Origin: Gp13-AA77 sp035946575
GTDB taxonomy: Bacteria > Acidobacteriota > Terriglobia > UBA7540
Direction: 5' to 3'
Length of the DNA: 64,000 nt
NCBI GenBank assembly: GCA_035946575.1
Contig: DASYZG010000004.1
Location: 1-64,000, forward strand
Under the pieces are notes generated by a model that was not told the origin of the DNA, ran no database searches, and saw only the letters and a list, made by a program, of their open reading frames with translations. The position numbers and the translations under genes are program-made. Of this stretch, positions 16,706 to 27,517 are shown one piece after another (the stretch's first letter is position 1; every line of letters begins with the position of its first letter).

Positions 16706-18844
16706 ATGTCCATAATTCACATCCTGCCTGATCGCGTGGCCAACCAGATCGCCGCCGGCGAGGTGGTGGAGCGTCCGGCATCGATCGTCAAAGAGCTGAT
16801 CGAGAACTCGCTCGATGCCGGCGCCAATCGCCTGGACGTCGAGGTGGAGGCGGGCGGCAAGCGGCTGGTGCGCGTGACCGACGATGGCTGCGGTATGGGC
16901 CGCGACGACGCGCTGCTGGCCTTTGAGCGCCACGCCACGAGCAAGATCCGTCAGGCCGAGGACCTGCTCGAAATCGCCACGCTCGGCTTCCGCGGTGAGG
17001 CGTTGCCTTCGATCGCGGCCGTCTCGCGGTTGGTGCTCGAGACGCGCGCCAGCTCCGAAGCCTCCGGAACACGGGTGGAGATTGCAGGCGGCAAGCTGCG
17101 CGATGTCAAGGAAATCGCCCGGCCGCAGGGCACGCGGATCGAGGCCCGCGACCTGTTCTTCAACACGCCGGCACGCCGCAAGTTCCTCAAGTCCGAATCG
17201 ACCGAACTCGGCCACATTGCGAGCCTCGTGACTCATTACGCGCTTGCGCATCCCGAGAAGAGCTTCCGCCTGGCCTCGATGTCGCACGAACTGGTAAACG
17301 CCGCTCCCGCGCCCGACGCGCGCACGCGCGTCTATCAACTGCTGGGCGGTCAGACGCTTGAACAGCTGATCGAGATCCCGCCGGCGGAGCGGCGCCTGCC
17401 GGTGGTGGCGATCTTCGGCGAGCGCGAGGAGAATGAGCCTCCGGAGGCGCCAGGAATCGTGCGCTTGACGGGATTCGTTTCCAAGCCCGAAGTGCAGCGG
17501 CTGAACCGCAACGAGGTCTACTTCTTTGTAAACCGCCGCCTGGTGCGCGACCGGCTGATCCTGCATGCCATCACCGAGGCCTACCGGAACATTCTGCCGG
17601 CGCGCATGTTCCCCGTAGCGCTGGTCTTCCTGGAGCTGCCACCGCAGGAAGTGGACGTGAACGTTCATCCCTCGAAGACTGAAGTGCGCTTCCGGCGCTC
17701 AGGCTTCATTCACGACTTCACCCGCGACATGATTCGCCGGGCCGTGGTCGAGGCGCGTCCCGTCGCGGCCTTTCCGCTGCGCGGCGGCGCAGCCGCGGGG
17801 CCCGCCATCGAGGACCTGGAAGCCGTGGAACGGCTCGCGGATGAGGCGACCGCCGCGGGAATGCCGACGGGCGTCCCGGCACAATCGCGCGCCCCCTCTG
17901 CCGGATCTTTAGCTCCTTTGGAGCGCGAGCCTGCGGGTGGCGGGGCTTTCGCTCCCGGCGCCGCGAAGCTCGCTTCGCCAGAATTCACCCTGTCTGCCCC
18001 GAAGCCTGCTCCCTTCACCGGACGTTTACCGCTCGAAACGGCAACACCGCTCGAGCAGGCTGGAAGCCCGCTGCCAGACCCCTGGCGAGAATCGTCGCCT
18101 ATGCCGCCTGCGCCAGGGTCAGCCACCGCGGAGCCGCCATCCGTGATGCCGCGCGGGAACGGCACCGGGGCCACGCTGTCATCCGGATCCTGCACACCGC
18201 GTGATGCTCCCGCAGGATTACTGCGAAGCGCGTCAACTCCGCCCGCGACGCCGGGCCCGGAGTTTCCGGTCGATCTGCGTCCGCTCGGCCAGGTGGAAGA
18301 AAGCTACATCGTGGCGACCAATGCCGCCGGGTTGTGGATCGTAGATCAGCACGCGGCCCACGAGCGCATTCTGTTCGAGAAGCACCTGCGCCAGGTGGGC
18401 GAGCGCGCTGTCGATGCGCAGCGGCTGCTGCTTCCCATAATCTTCGAGCTGAAGCCGGGCCAGCTGGCTGCCTTCAAGGAAGTCGCGGAGGAACTCGCGG
18501 CCAACGGCTTCGACGTGGAGCCCTTCGGGCAGCGCACGGTCGCCGTGAAGACGGCGCCCGCGGAACTCGCGCCTGAGGATGTGGAGCGCCTGCTGGTCGA
18601 GATTCTGGACGGCATCGGCCAGGAGGCCACCGGCTTGACGCTGGAGGTGCTGCGCGGGCGCATCAGTGCGTCGCTGGCGTGCCGCGCCGCCATCAAGATC
18701 CACATGGCGCTCGATGCGCCCAAGATGGAGTGGCTGCTCTCGGAGCTGGCGCGCGCCGAGTCCCCCATGGCCTGCCCGCACGGGCGCCCGGTGATGCTAC
18801 GCTATACCATCAAGGACCTGGAGCGGGCGTTTCGCCGCATCTGA
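16706..18844 (+). CDS. mutL: DNA mismatch repair protein MutL (endonuclease type)
   Basis: GHKL ATPase that couples MutS recognition to strand incision, 712 aa. ATPase motifs are KELIENSLDAGA, DDGCGM and TLGFRGEALPSI. A long Pro/Ala/Gly-rich linker spans about residues 360-520. The C-terminal domain carries the nuclease motif DQHAAHERILFE, followed by ACRAAIKIH and CPHGRP, the metal-binding set of nicking MutL proteins found in bacteria without MutH. This suggests methyl-independent mismatch repair. No mutS is adjacent. The linker is low in complexity and may have gained repeat sequence. It is followed by cmk after 23 bp. Confidence 0.96.
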   Translation: MSIIHILPDRVANQIAAGEVVERPASIVKELIENSLDAGANRLDVEVEAGGKRLVRVTDDGCGMGRDDALLAFERHATSKIRQAEDLLEIATLGFRGEALPSIAAVSRLVLETRASSEASGTRVEIAGGKLRDVKEIARPQGTRIEARDLFFNTPARRKFLKSESTELGHIASLVTHYALAHPEKSFRLASMSHELVNAAPAPDARTRVYQLLGGQTLEQLIEIPPAERRLPVVAIFGEREENEPPEAPGIVRLTGFVSKPEVQRLNRNEVYFFVNRRLVRDRLILHAITEAYRNILPARMFPVALVFLELPPQEVDVNVHPSKTEVRFRRSGFIHDFTRDMIRRAVVEARPVAAFPLRGGAAAGPAIEDLEAVERLADEATAAGMPTGVPAQSRAPSAGSLAPLEREPAGGGAFAPGAAKLASPEFTLSAPKPAPFTGRLPLETATPLEQAGSPLPDPWRESSPMPPAPGSATAEPPSVMPRGNGTGATLSSGSCTPRDAPAGLLRSASTPPATPGPEFPVDLRPLGQVEESYIVATNAAGLWIVDQHAAHERILFEKHLRQVGERAVDAQRLLLPIIFELKPGQLAAFKEVAEELAANGFDVEPFGQRTVAVKTAPAELAPEDVERLLVEILDGIGQEATGLTLEVLRGRISASLACRAAIKIHMALDAPKMEWLLSELARAESPMACPHGRPVMLRYTIKDLERAFRRI

Positions 18845-18867
18845 GAGCGGCGCCATTCGCTCGAATC

Positions 18868-19575
18868 ATGCACACACCCTTAATCATTGCCATTGACGGT
18901 CCGGCCGGCGCCGGCAAGAGCACGGTGGCGCGCGCCCTGGCGGAGCGCCTTGGACTGGCCTATATAGACAGCGGCGCGAGCTACCGCGCCGCGGCGCTCA
19001 AGGTGGTGGAAAGTGGGGTGTCGCCGGCCAACCCTGCGGCTGTAATCGAAGTCGTGAACCGCGCCGAGATTGCCTTCGCCGCCTGGGACGGCGACTGGCG
19101 CGTAACGCTCGACAAGCGGGACGTCACCGGCCTGATCCGCACGCCCGAGGTGACCCAGGCGGCGGCGTTGGTTTCGCGCCTGCCGGAGGTTCGCAGGAAG
19201 CTCATTGCCTTGCAGCGCCAGGCGGCGCGCGGTGCGGGAGTCGTCATGGAAGGGCGCGACATCGGCACCGTGGTTTTTCCCGACGCGCCGCTCAAGATCT
19301 TCCTGGAGGCCGATCCGGCTGAGCGCGCGCGACGGCGGCTGGACCAGGAGCAGGCGGGCGGACGACAGGCGAGTCTGAGCGCAACTGCGAACGAGATCCG
19401 CGAGCGCGATGAACTTGATGCCGCGCGTACGGTCTCGCCGCTGGTACCGGCCGCGGACGCCGTGCGCATCGACTCGACCGAACTCAGCGCCGAGCAGGTT
19501 GTGGAGAAAGTTCTGGATCTGGCGCGGGAACGAAGGTTGATTCCGGAACGCGAAGCGAGAAACGCGGAGTGCTGA
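18868..19575 (+). CDS. cmk: Cytidylate kinase
   Basis: Phosphorylates CMP/dCMP to the diphosphate in pyrimidine nucleotide metabolism. Length is about 235 aa. The start is the ATG reading MHTPLIIAIDGPAGAGKSTV. The P-loop GPAGAGKST is at the N-terminus, IDSGASYRAAAL is the CMP-binding motif (usually YxDTGAMYR), and VVMEGRDIGTVVFPDAPLK is the family signature. The usual Thr-Gly-Ala-Met is here Ser-Gly-Ala-Ser, a conservative variation. It lies 23 bp after mutL and is likely in the same transcript. It converges on rho. Confidence 0.95.
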   Translation: MHTPLIIAIDGPAGAGKSTVARALAERLGLAYIDSGASYRAAALKVVESGVSPANPAAVIEVVNRAEIAFAAWDGDWRVTLDKRDVTGLIRTPEVTQAAALVSRLPEVRRKLIALQRQAARGAGVVMEGRDIGTVVFPDAPLKIFLEADPAERARRRLDQEQAGGRQASLSATANEIRERDELDAARTVSPLVPAADAVRIDSTELSAEQVVEKVLDLARERRLIPEREARNAEC

Positions 19576-19644
19576 ATGAGGAGCGCAGGAACAGGGGCTG
19601 TTTGAGTCAAATCCCAGATGGCAGAAGCAGTTCCTCAAACCGGT

Positions 19645-19676
19645 TCATCGTCAACTATTCAGAATTCGTCATTCAA

Positions 19677-19680
<4 letters not shown>
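19645..19680. repeat. Heptamer spacer tract at the rho 3' end
   Basis: On the minus strand the units read GTTGAAT, GACGAAT, TCTGAAT, AGTTGAC, with the TAG stop of rho directly at the boundary. Four units are in 7-bp register. It lies in the convergent gap between cmk and rho. Confidence 0.6.
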
Positions 19681-21107
<1,427 letters not shown>

Positions 21108-21367
21108 ATTGGGTGGCACAGTGGGATTTTTTACACCAGCGAAGCCTCGGCTGGACACACAACCGGTAATTTCAGGGTGGTCACAACAGGCCTCAACGCG
21201 GAACTTCGACGACAGGCAACATCACGGCCAAGCCCGACGGGAAAATCAACTGGCTCAGGAAACAGCCTACTACCTCTGGCTGTTGGATGCAAGCCGAAGC
21301 CGATTCGTTTCCGGGCGCGCCTCTCTCTTTTCACGAGAATTTACTCTTGGACCCGGCACCTGCGACG

Positions 21368-23812
21368 CTAGTTGGTCAACTGCCCCCGGTCCGCCTCACC
21401 TGGAGCATCGAGCTCCGGCCTGCTCTCGGCAGGGGACGGCAGGGCTTCCGGGGCCAGCACAGAATGGTCTTCGATTTTACGTTCCAGGGCGAGATCGAGA
21501 ACCTCATCCATGGTATCCACAAACCGAAGCGAAATCTCCTGCTGGACGTTGGCAGGAATCTCCGACAGATCCTTTTCGTTGTCTCGCGGCAGCAGCACCG
21601 TAGCGACTCCCAGGCGGTGAGCCGCCAACACCTTCTCCTTAAGGCCGCCGATCGGCAACACCTTGCCGCGCAGGGTGATCTCTCCGGTCATCGCCACGTC
21701 ACGCCGCACCGGAATGCGAGTGAGTGCGCTCACGATGGCGGTGGCCAGGGTGATCCCGGCCGACGGACCGTCCTTCGGAATGGCGCCTTCCGGAATATGG
21801 ACGTGAATATCGTAGCGGCGGTAAAAATCCGGATCGAGTCCCAGGCGCGCCGCGCGTGAGCGCACGTAGCTCATGGCAGCCTGACCGGATTCCTGCATCA
21901 CCTCACCAAGTTTTCCAGTGAACAGGGGCCTGCCCTTACCGGGCATGATAGTGGCTTCGATGTGCAATATCTCGCCGCCAACTTCGGTCCAGGCTAGACC
22001 AACGGCCAGACCAACCTCATTCTTCTCTTCGGCACGGGTGTCGCGGAACTTGACCACCCCGAGGTAGTCCTTAACGTCTTCCGGCTTGACCTCAAGCTGG
22101 AGCTTCGCGTCCTCGGCGACGACCTTGCGCGCCACCTTGCGGCTGATATTCGAGATCTCCCGTTCCAGGTTGCGGACGCCAGCCTCGCGTGTGTAGTTGC
22201 GAATCACGGTCCGCAAAGCGTCATCGGTGAGGGTCAGGTTTTCGGGCTTCAATCCGCAGGCTTCGCGCTGCTTCCGAACCAGAAATCGCTTGGCGATCTC
22301 AAGCTTCTCGGGCTCGGTGTAACCTGACAGCCGCAGGATCTCCATGCGGTCCTGCAGTGGCTGCGGAATCGTGTGGATTACGTTAGCCGTCGTAATGAAA
22401 AACACCTTCGAGAGGTCGTACTCCACGTCCAAATAATGATCCATGAAAGTGCTGTTCTGCTCCGGATCAAGCACCTCAAGCAAAGCCGCCGAGGGGTCGC
22501 CCCGGAAGTCCATGCTCATCTTGTCGACCTCGTCGAGCAGGAAGACCGGATTCACCGTTCCGGCCTTCTTCATCATCTGCAGGATCTGGCCGGGCAAAGC
22601 GCCGATGTAGGTGCGCCGGTGGCCTCGGATCTCGGCCTCATCGCGCACGCCACCGAGCGAAAGCCTCACGAACTTCCGCCCCGTAGCGCGGGCTATTGAA
22701 CGCCCGAGCGAGGTCTTGCCCACGCCCGGAGGTCCAACAAAGCAGAGGATAGAACCCTTGGGAACCTTGACAAGCTGGCGGACGGCCAGAAACTCGAGGA
22801 TGCGTTCCTTAATCTTTTCGAGTCCGTAGTGGTCTTCTTCCAGAACCTTCTCGGCTGCGCGAATGTCCCGCACTTCCTTGGACTTCTTCTTCCAGGGCAC
22901 GGCCAGCAACCACTCCAGGTAGTTGCGGGAGACCGTGGTCTCCGCCGACATGGGCGGCATCATCTCAAGGCGGCCCAACTCGGCTTCGGCCTTGTCGCGC
23001 GCGTCCTTGGTCATCCCCGATGTTTCGATCCGTTTGCGCAGCTCTTCGATTTCGTTCTTTTCGTTACGGCCCAGTTCCTTCTGAATTGCCTTGATCTTTT
23101 CGTTGAGGTAGTACTCGCGCTGGGCGCGCTCCATCTGGCGCTTCACGCGGCCCTGGATGGTGCGATCGACGTTCAGCTTCTCGATCTCGATATCGAGGAT
23201 ATCCGCCACCCGAGTCAGTCGGTCCACCGCATCGAATATCTCGAGCAACTCCTGCTTCTCTTCGATGGAGATGTTGAGATTGGCGGCCACAGTGTCGGTG
23301 AACTTCCCGATATCATCGGACTTCACTGCCGCGATCATGGTCTCGTAGTTCAAACTCTGGGAGAGCTTGACATACTGCTCGAATAGCGACGTCACCCGCT
23401 GCTGCAACTGCTCCAGGCTGGGCGTGGAAACCGGGCGATACAGCGTGGTTCGCACCGTCACGCGGAAGTAGCCTTCGTCATTCGCAACTTTCAGGACTTT
23501 GCCCCGCTCCGCGCCCTCCACCAGCACTTTGATATTGCCGTCCGGCAGCTTTACACTCTGGACGATATTGGCGATCGTCCCTACCTGGTAAATCTCATTG
23601 GGCTTGGGCTCGTCCACGGAGGCGTCGTGCTGCGTGGCCAGGAAGATCTTCTTGTCGGCGGCCAGGGCGTCTTCGAGCGCGCGGATGGAGCTGTCACGCC
23701 CGACCACGAAAGCGGACATCATGTAGGGGAAGATGACCACGTCGCGCAACGGCATCATGGGGAGCGCGCGGGTATCGCTTTTTTCGCGTCCTGCAAACAA
23801 AGTTGAACTCAT
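21368..23812 (-). CDS. lon: ATP-dependent protease Lon
   Basis: Cytoplasmic AAA+ protease degrading misfolded and regulatory proteins, 814 aa, a normal LonA length. The N-terminal substrate domain begins LPMMPLRDVVIFPYM. Walker A is GPPGVGKTSLGRSIA and Walker B VFLLDEVDKM. The proteolytic domain has the catalytic Ser in PKDGPSAGITLATAI and the catalytic Lys in GLKEKVLAAHRLG. AGAGG precedes the ATG. It follows clpX by 122 bp in the canonical tig-clpP-clpX-lon order, so the four form a proteostasis cluster. Confidence 0.97.
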   Translation of the reverse strand: MSSTLFAGREKSDTRALPMMPLRDVVIFPYMMSAFVVGRDSSIRALEDALAADKKIFLATQHDASVDEPKPNEIYQVGTIANIVQSVKLPDGNIKVLVEGAERGKVLKVANDEGYFRVTVRTTLYRPVSTPSLEQLQQRVTSLFEQYVKLSQSLNYETMIAAVKSDDIGKFTDTVAANLNISIEEKQELLEIFDAVDRLTRVADILDIEIEKLNVDRTIQGRVKRQMERAQREYYLNEKIKAIQKELGRNEKNEIEELRKRIETSGMTKDARDKAEAELGRLEMMPPMSAETTVSRNYLEWLLAVPWKKKSKEVRDIRAAEKVLEEDHYGLEKIKERILEFLAVRQLVKVPKGSILCFVGPPGVGKTSLGRSIARATGRKFVRLSLGGVRDEAEIRGHRRTYIGALPGQILQMMKKAGTVNPVFLLDEVDKMSMDFRGDPSAALLEVLDPEQNSTFMDHYLDVEYDLSKVFFITTANVIHTIPQPLQDRMEILRLSGYTEPEKLEIAKRFLVRKQREACGLKPENLTLTDDALRTVIRNYTREAGVRNLEREISNISRKVARKVVAEDAKLQLEVKPEDVKDYLGVVKFRDTRAEEKNEVGLAVGLAWTEVGGEILHIEATIMPGKGRPLFTGKLGEVMQESGQAAMSYVRSRAARLGLDPDFYRRYDIHVHIPEGAIPKDGPSAGITLATAIVSALTRIPVRRDVAMTGEITLRGKVLPIGGLKEKVLAAHRLGVATVLLPRDNEKDLSEIPANVQQEISLRFVDTMDEVLDLALERKIEDHSVLAPEALPSPAESRPELDAPGEADRGQLTN

Positions 23813-23934
23813 TCCGGGCCTCTTGCCAATCCAGCAGTCAGAAAACCTGAACGGAGGTGGCGCCCCCGATCATCCATCTGCTCACTCCCCTCTGTCGCGC
23901 TATTCCGCTCTCCGACTCCTGCCTTCAGATTTTC

Positions 23935-25197
23935 CTACCCTGCCTTCTCCAGCAACGCGGAGCTGAAACTGATCTCGCGGTTACGGACCATTTCCTCGGT
24001 GATGACAAATTCCCGCAGCTTGCGCTGGCTAGGAAGGTTGTACATCAAATCCAGCATCAGGTCTTCCAGGATCATACGCAAGCCCCGCGCACCCACTTTG
24101 CGTACCAGGGCCTCGCGAGCCACGGCCCGAAGGGCGCCTTCGCTGAACCGCAGCTTCACGTTCTCGAACTCGAACAGGCGCTGGTATTGCCGCACCAGCG
24201 CATTCTTGGGACGCGTGAGGATCTCGACCAGGGCGTCTTCATCCAGATCGTTGAGAACGCTCAGGACCGGGAGGCGACCAACGAACTCCGGAATGAGCCC
24301 GTACTTGATCAGGTCGGTGGGCTGGGTCTGATCCAGCAATTCGTAATTGCGGCGGCTCGGCCCCGGCCCATCCGGACTATCGGTGTGGAACCCCACGCTG
24401 CGCCGGCCGATGCGCCGCTCGATAATCCTCTCCAAACCCACAAAAGCCCCTCCGCAGATAAAGAGGATATTCGTGGTGTCCACCGGAGTGAACTCCTGGT
24501 GAGGATGCTTCCGTCCGCCCTGCGGCGGGACATTGGCAACCGTGCCCTCCAGAATCTTCAGCAGCGCCTGCTGCACGCCCTCTCCCGAGACGTCTCGGGT
24601 GATCGACGGATTCTCGTCCTTCTTTGAGATCTTGTCGATCTCATCGATATAGATAATACCCTGCTGCGCGCGCTGCACGTCGTAGTTGGCGGCCTGTAAC
24701 AGCTTGAGGATGATGTTCTCCACATCCTCGCCCACGTAACCCGCCTCCGTGAGCGTGGTGGCGTCCACAATCGCGAACGGCACATCCAGCATTCGCGCCA
24801 GGGTCTGCGCAAGCAGCGTCTTGCCCGTGCCGGTGGGACCGATCAGCAGAATATTCGACTTCGTCAGCTCGACGTCCGCTCTCTGGCGGCTGAGCAGGAT
24901 ACGCTTGTAGTGATTGTAAACCGCCACAGCCAGTTTCTTCTTGGCCTTGTCCTGACCTACCACATACTGTTCGAGGAAGACCTTCACGTCGGTGGGCCGC
25001 GGCAGGGCGGTCGACTGCAGGGGTACCGGGCGTTCCGGAGCTTCCTCCTCAAGGATGCTGTTGCAGACCGCCACGCACTCGTCACAAATGTAAGCGCGCG
25101 GACGTTCGTCGGGCGAGGAAATAAGCCGGCGGACGCTCTCCTGGCTCTTGTGGCAAAACGAACAGCGCAAAGGCTCTTCCGGACCCGTCTTCTTCAC
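23935..25197 (-). CDS. clpX: ATP-dependent Clp protease ATP-binding subunit ClpX
   Basis: AAA+ unfoldase that feeds substrates to ClpP. A GTG preceded by GGGGAG is taken as the start; an upstream TTG would add nine residues. The N-terminal zinc finger has CSFCHKSQ then ICDECVAVC. Walker A is GPTGTGKTLLAQTLA, the pore loop is GYVGEDVE, Walker B is IIYIDEIDKI, and QEFTPVDTTNILFI and GFVGL-type sequences follow. A stretch between IGRRSVGFHTDS and NYELLDQ is slightly variable. About 420 aa, as usual. It is separated from clpP by 230 bp, which may hold its own promoter. Confidence 0.97.
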   Translation of the reverse strand: MKKTGPEEPLRCSFCHKSQESVRRLISSPDERPRAYICDECVAVCNSILEEEAPERPVPLQSTALPRPTDVKVFLEQYVVGQDKAKKKLAVAVYNHYKRILLSRQRADVELTKSNILLIGPTGTGKTLLAQTLARMLDVPFAIVDATTLTEAGYVGEDVENIILKLLQAANYDVQRAQQGIIYIDEIDKISKKDENPSITRDVSGEGVQQALLKILEGTVANVPPQGGRKHPHQEFTPVDTTNILFICGGAFVGLERIIERRIGRRSVGFHTDSPDGPGPSRRNYELLDQTQPTDLIKYGLIPEFVGRLPVLSVLNDLDEDALVEILTRPKNALVRQYQRLFEFENVKLRFSEGALRAVAREALVRKVGARGLRMILEDLMLDLMYNLPSQRKLREFVITEEMVRNREISFSSALLEKAG

Positions 25198-25427
25198 TCC
25201 AGGCTCTCCCCTAAAAGCCCTCAAATCCCGCTAAAGCCAGGACGTCAACTGCTCGGCGACGGCCATGAACAAAATAGCGCGCTTCCGTTGCCGACGTGTA
25301 TCTTTTTCATCCCAGAAAGAACTGGATGTGCTCCCAAGAAGCCAACACTGGGCAAGTCAATAATGCCCCTCACCATGCGTAGCAAGCAAGGGGCCACTCT
25401 GCGCAGCAGCCTCTTGACACCGCCCTT

Positions 25428-26036
25428 TCACTTGTGCTTGTAAACGATTTCATCCACCATGCCGTACTCCAGCGCCTGCTGGGCGCTCATCCAGAAGTCG
25501 CGCTCCACGTCGTGCTCGACCTTGGCCACAGACTGCTTGGTATGCTGGGCCAGAATCTCATTGATGCTGGCCCGAAGGCGCAGAATCTCGCGAGCATGGA
25601 TATCGATATCGGTGGCTTGCCCGGACACCCCACCGATCCATGGCTGGTGAATCAGGACCCGGGAATTGGGCAGCGCAAATCGCTTTCCGGGCGCGCCCGC
25701 GCACAGGAGCACGGCCGCGATACTGGCGGCCATCCCGATACAGGTGGTGCAAACGTCCGGCCGCACAAACTGCATGGTGTCGTAGATGGCCATACCCGCC
25801 GAAACGCTGCCCCCCGGCGAGTTAATATAGAGTTGGACATCTTTTTCAGGGTCTTCGGCAGCCAAGTACAGGAGCTGAGCTGTGACGAGATTGGCGACGT
25901 TATCGTCGATCTGCGTACCAATGAAAATGATGTTGTCGCGCAGCAGGCGCGAGTAAATGTCGTAAGCCCGCTCGCCGCGGTTCGTCTGCTCGACCACCAT
26001 CGGTACCAGCGTCATTTGAGCTTCGCTGCGTTTCAT
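25428..26036 (-). CDS. clpP: ATP-dependent Clp protease proteolytic subunit ClpP
   Basis: Serine peptidase that forms the double-ring chamber used by ClpX, 202 aa. SPGGSVSAGMAIYDTMQ precedes the nucleophile Ser in GMAASIAAVLL. The catalytic His is in SRVLIHQPWIGG, and the Asp is in VERDFWMSAQQALEYG. The N-terminus MKRSEAQMTLVPMVVEQTNRGERAYDIYSRLL is typical and includes a short propeptide-like leader. It lies 35 bp downstream of tig and is probably co-transcribed with it. Confidence 0.97.
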   Translation of the reverse strand: MKRSEAQMTLVPMVVEQTNRGERAYDIYSRLLRDNIIFIGTQIDDNVANLVTAQLLYLAAEDPEKDVQLYINSPGGSVSAGMAIYDTMQFVRPDVCTTCIGMAASIAAVLLCAGAPGKRFALPNSRVLIHQPWIGGVSGQATDIDIHAREILRLRASINEILAQHTKQSVAKVEHDVERDFWMSAQQALEYGMVDEIVYKHK

Positions 26037-26071
26037 CAGCTTCCGTCTCCCGAGACCGCTCGTTCGGGGAC

Positions 26072-27397
26072 CTAACTATTCAGGCCTGCGGGGCTCTCGC
26101 CCTCGACCGGTCCCGACACCGTAGCTGTAATTGAGTGGTTGATTTTGGCGTTCCGGTAGATGAAATCCAGAGCCTTCAGATTTCTGCGACTAGCTTGTAG
26201 TTTATCCAGCTCCTCGTTGCGTGTCAAGCGACTCTTAACTGCCGCTGGCGCCTCGCGCAACCCTTCCGCAATCTCGCGCACGGTATCGTCAAGCTCCTCC
26301 GCCGTCACCTCGATATCCTCAGCCTTGGCGACGGCGTCTAGCAGCAGTGCCTCCCGGACGTCCTTCTCAGCGTCGGCCCGCATCTCCTCGCGCAGTGCGC
26401 GCCAGTCAATCTGCGCCGCTTCGGGATCCACACCCTGGACCGCCAGTCCTTCTGCGAAACGCTCCAGCCGGCGCCGCAGCCGCTCGTCGACCAGCGTCTC
26501 CGGCACCGGGAAATTGTAGCTGGCAACCAGTCTTTCCATCAAAGCCTGCTTGGCGGCGTTCTCCGCGCTCTTCTGCTTCTGGGTCTCCAAGTCTGCGTGC
26601 ACCTTGTCGCGGAGTTCGCCGAGACTCGAGAAATCGCTTACGCTCTTGGCGAATTCGTCATCCGCAGGAGGGATCACCTTTTTTTTGATGCCCTGGACCT
26701 CGACTCGATACTTCACGATCTGTCCGGCCAGGCTCTTCCTCGGGAAATCTCCGTTGTAACGTACTTCGAATTCCCGGGTGTCGCCGGCTCTCGTGCCGGT
26801 CAGATTTTCCGTAAAACCTGGCACCGTTCGCTCACCACCGAGGAGGATCATTCCTTCCTTGGCCTCGATGGGCTCGGCCTCCGCATTCTCCACGTTCTGG
26901 CCGCGATAGCTCACCATCACGTAATCGCCCTTGGCGGCAGGCCGACCCTCGATCACCTCAAAAGTGGCGTTGCGTTCCCGCAGGCGCTCGATTGCCTGAT
27001 CCACGTCCGCGTCGGTGACCGTCGCCGGCTGCACGTCCACCTCAAGACCCTTGTAGTCCTTCAACTCGAACTCAGGATAGACCTCAAAAATCGCCTTGGC
27101 CCGGATCGGCTGCCCTTCCTCAAACTTGAGATCGTCGAAGCGAGGCTCGCCCGCGAGATGCAACTTCTCGTCGCGCACACGATCCTCGAAGTACCGGGGC
27201 ACCAGTGTCTGTACCACCTCGCTGCGAATCTCCTCTCGGAAACGCCTTCCCACCAACGCCCGCGGCGCTTTACCGGGTCGGAAGCCCGGAATGCGCGCCA
27301 TGCGCGCATATTGCGACGTGATCTGCTCGCTCTCGCGAGCCACTTCCCCGGGGGGCACTTCAATGATCAATTCCCGCTTGCAGGTCGGCGATTCCAC
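26072..27397 (-). CDS. tig: Trigger factor
   Basis: Ribosome-bound chaperone and peptidyl-prolyl isomerase, 441 aa. A GTG with GAGGA just upstream is the only in-frame start, because TGA lies five codons before. The ribosome-binding signature appears as ARIPGFRPGKAPRALVGRRF. The FKBP-like PPIase domain lies around residues 160-245 (GDYVMVSYRGQN, GTRAGDTREFEVRYNGDFP). The helical chaperone domain completes the C-terminus. An ATG 14 bases upstream is in another frame (reading MAEDAW), close to the usual trigger-factor start MAED. That could mean a small frame shift at the 5' end. Confidence 0.94.
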   Translation of the reverse strand: MESPTCKRELIIEVPPGEVARESEQITSQYARMARIPGFRPGKAPRALVGRRFREEIRSEVVQTLVPRYFEDRVRDEKLHLAGEPRFDDLKFEEGQPIRAKAIFEVYPEFELKDYKGLEVDVQPATVTDADVDQAIERLRERNATFEVIEGRPAAKGDYVMVSYRGQNVENAEAEPIEAKEGMILLGGERTVPGFTENLTGTRAGDTREFEVRYNGDFPRKSLAGQIVKYRVEVQGIKKKVIPPADDEFAKSVSDFSSLGELRDKVHADLETQKQKSAENAAKQALMERLVASYNFPVPETLVDERLRRRLERFAEGLAVQGVDPEAAQIDWRALREEMRADAEKDVREALLLDAVAKAEDIEVTAEELDDTVREIAEGLREAPAAVKSRLTRNEELDKLQASRRNLKALDFIYRNAKINHSITATVSGPVEGESPAGLNS

Positions 27398-27472
27398 GCG
27401 TCCTCAGCCATGTTAGGAGGGTTAAAAGTCGTACAGGAGAGCTCAAGGTGAATCCTGACTCACCGAAGCGCT

Positions 27473-27481
27473 AGTATAGCA
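27473..27481 (-). promoter_or_regulatory. Extended -10 promoter element upstream of tig
   Basis: On the minus strand TGCTATACT forms an extended -10 (TGn plus TATACT). It is about 75 bases upstream of the tig start and is followed by a pyrimidine-rich leader. A matching -35 is poor. It probably drives tig-clpP. Confidence 0.45.
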
Positions 27482-27517
27482 TGGAGTCGTTCAGTTTGGA
27501 CCGAATGACTGATTCGC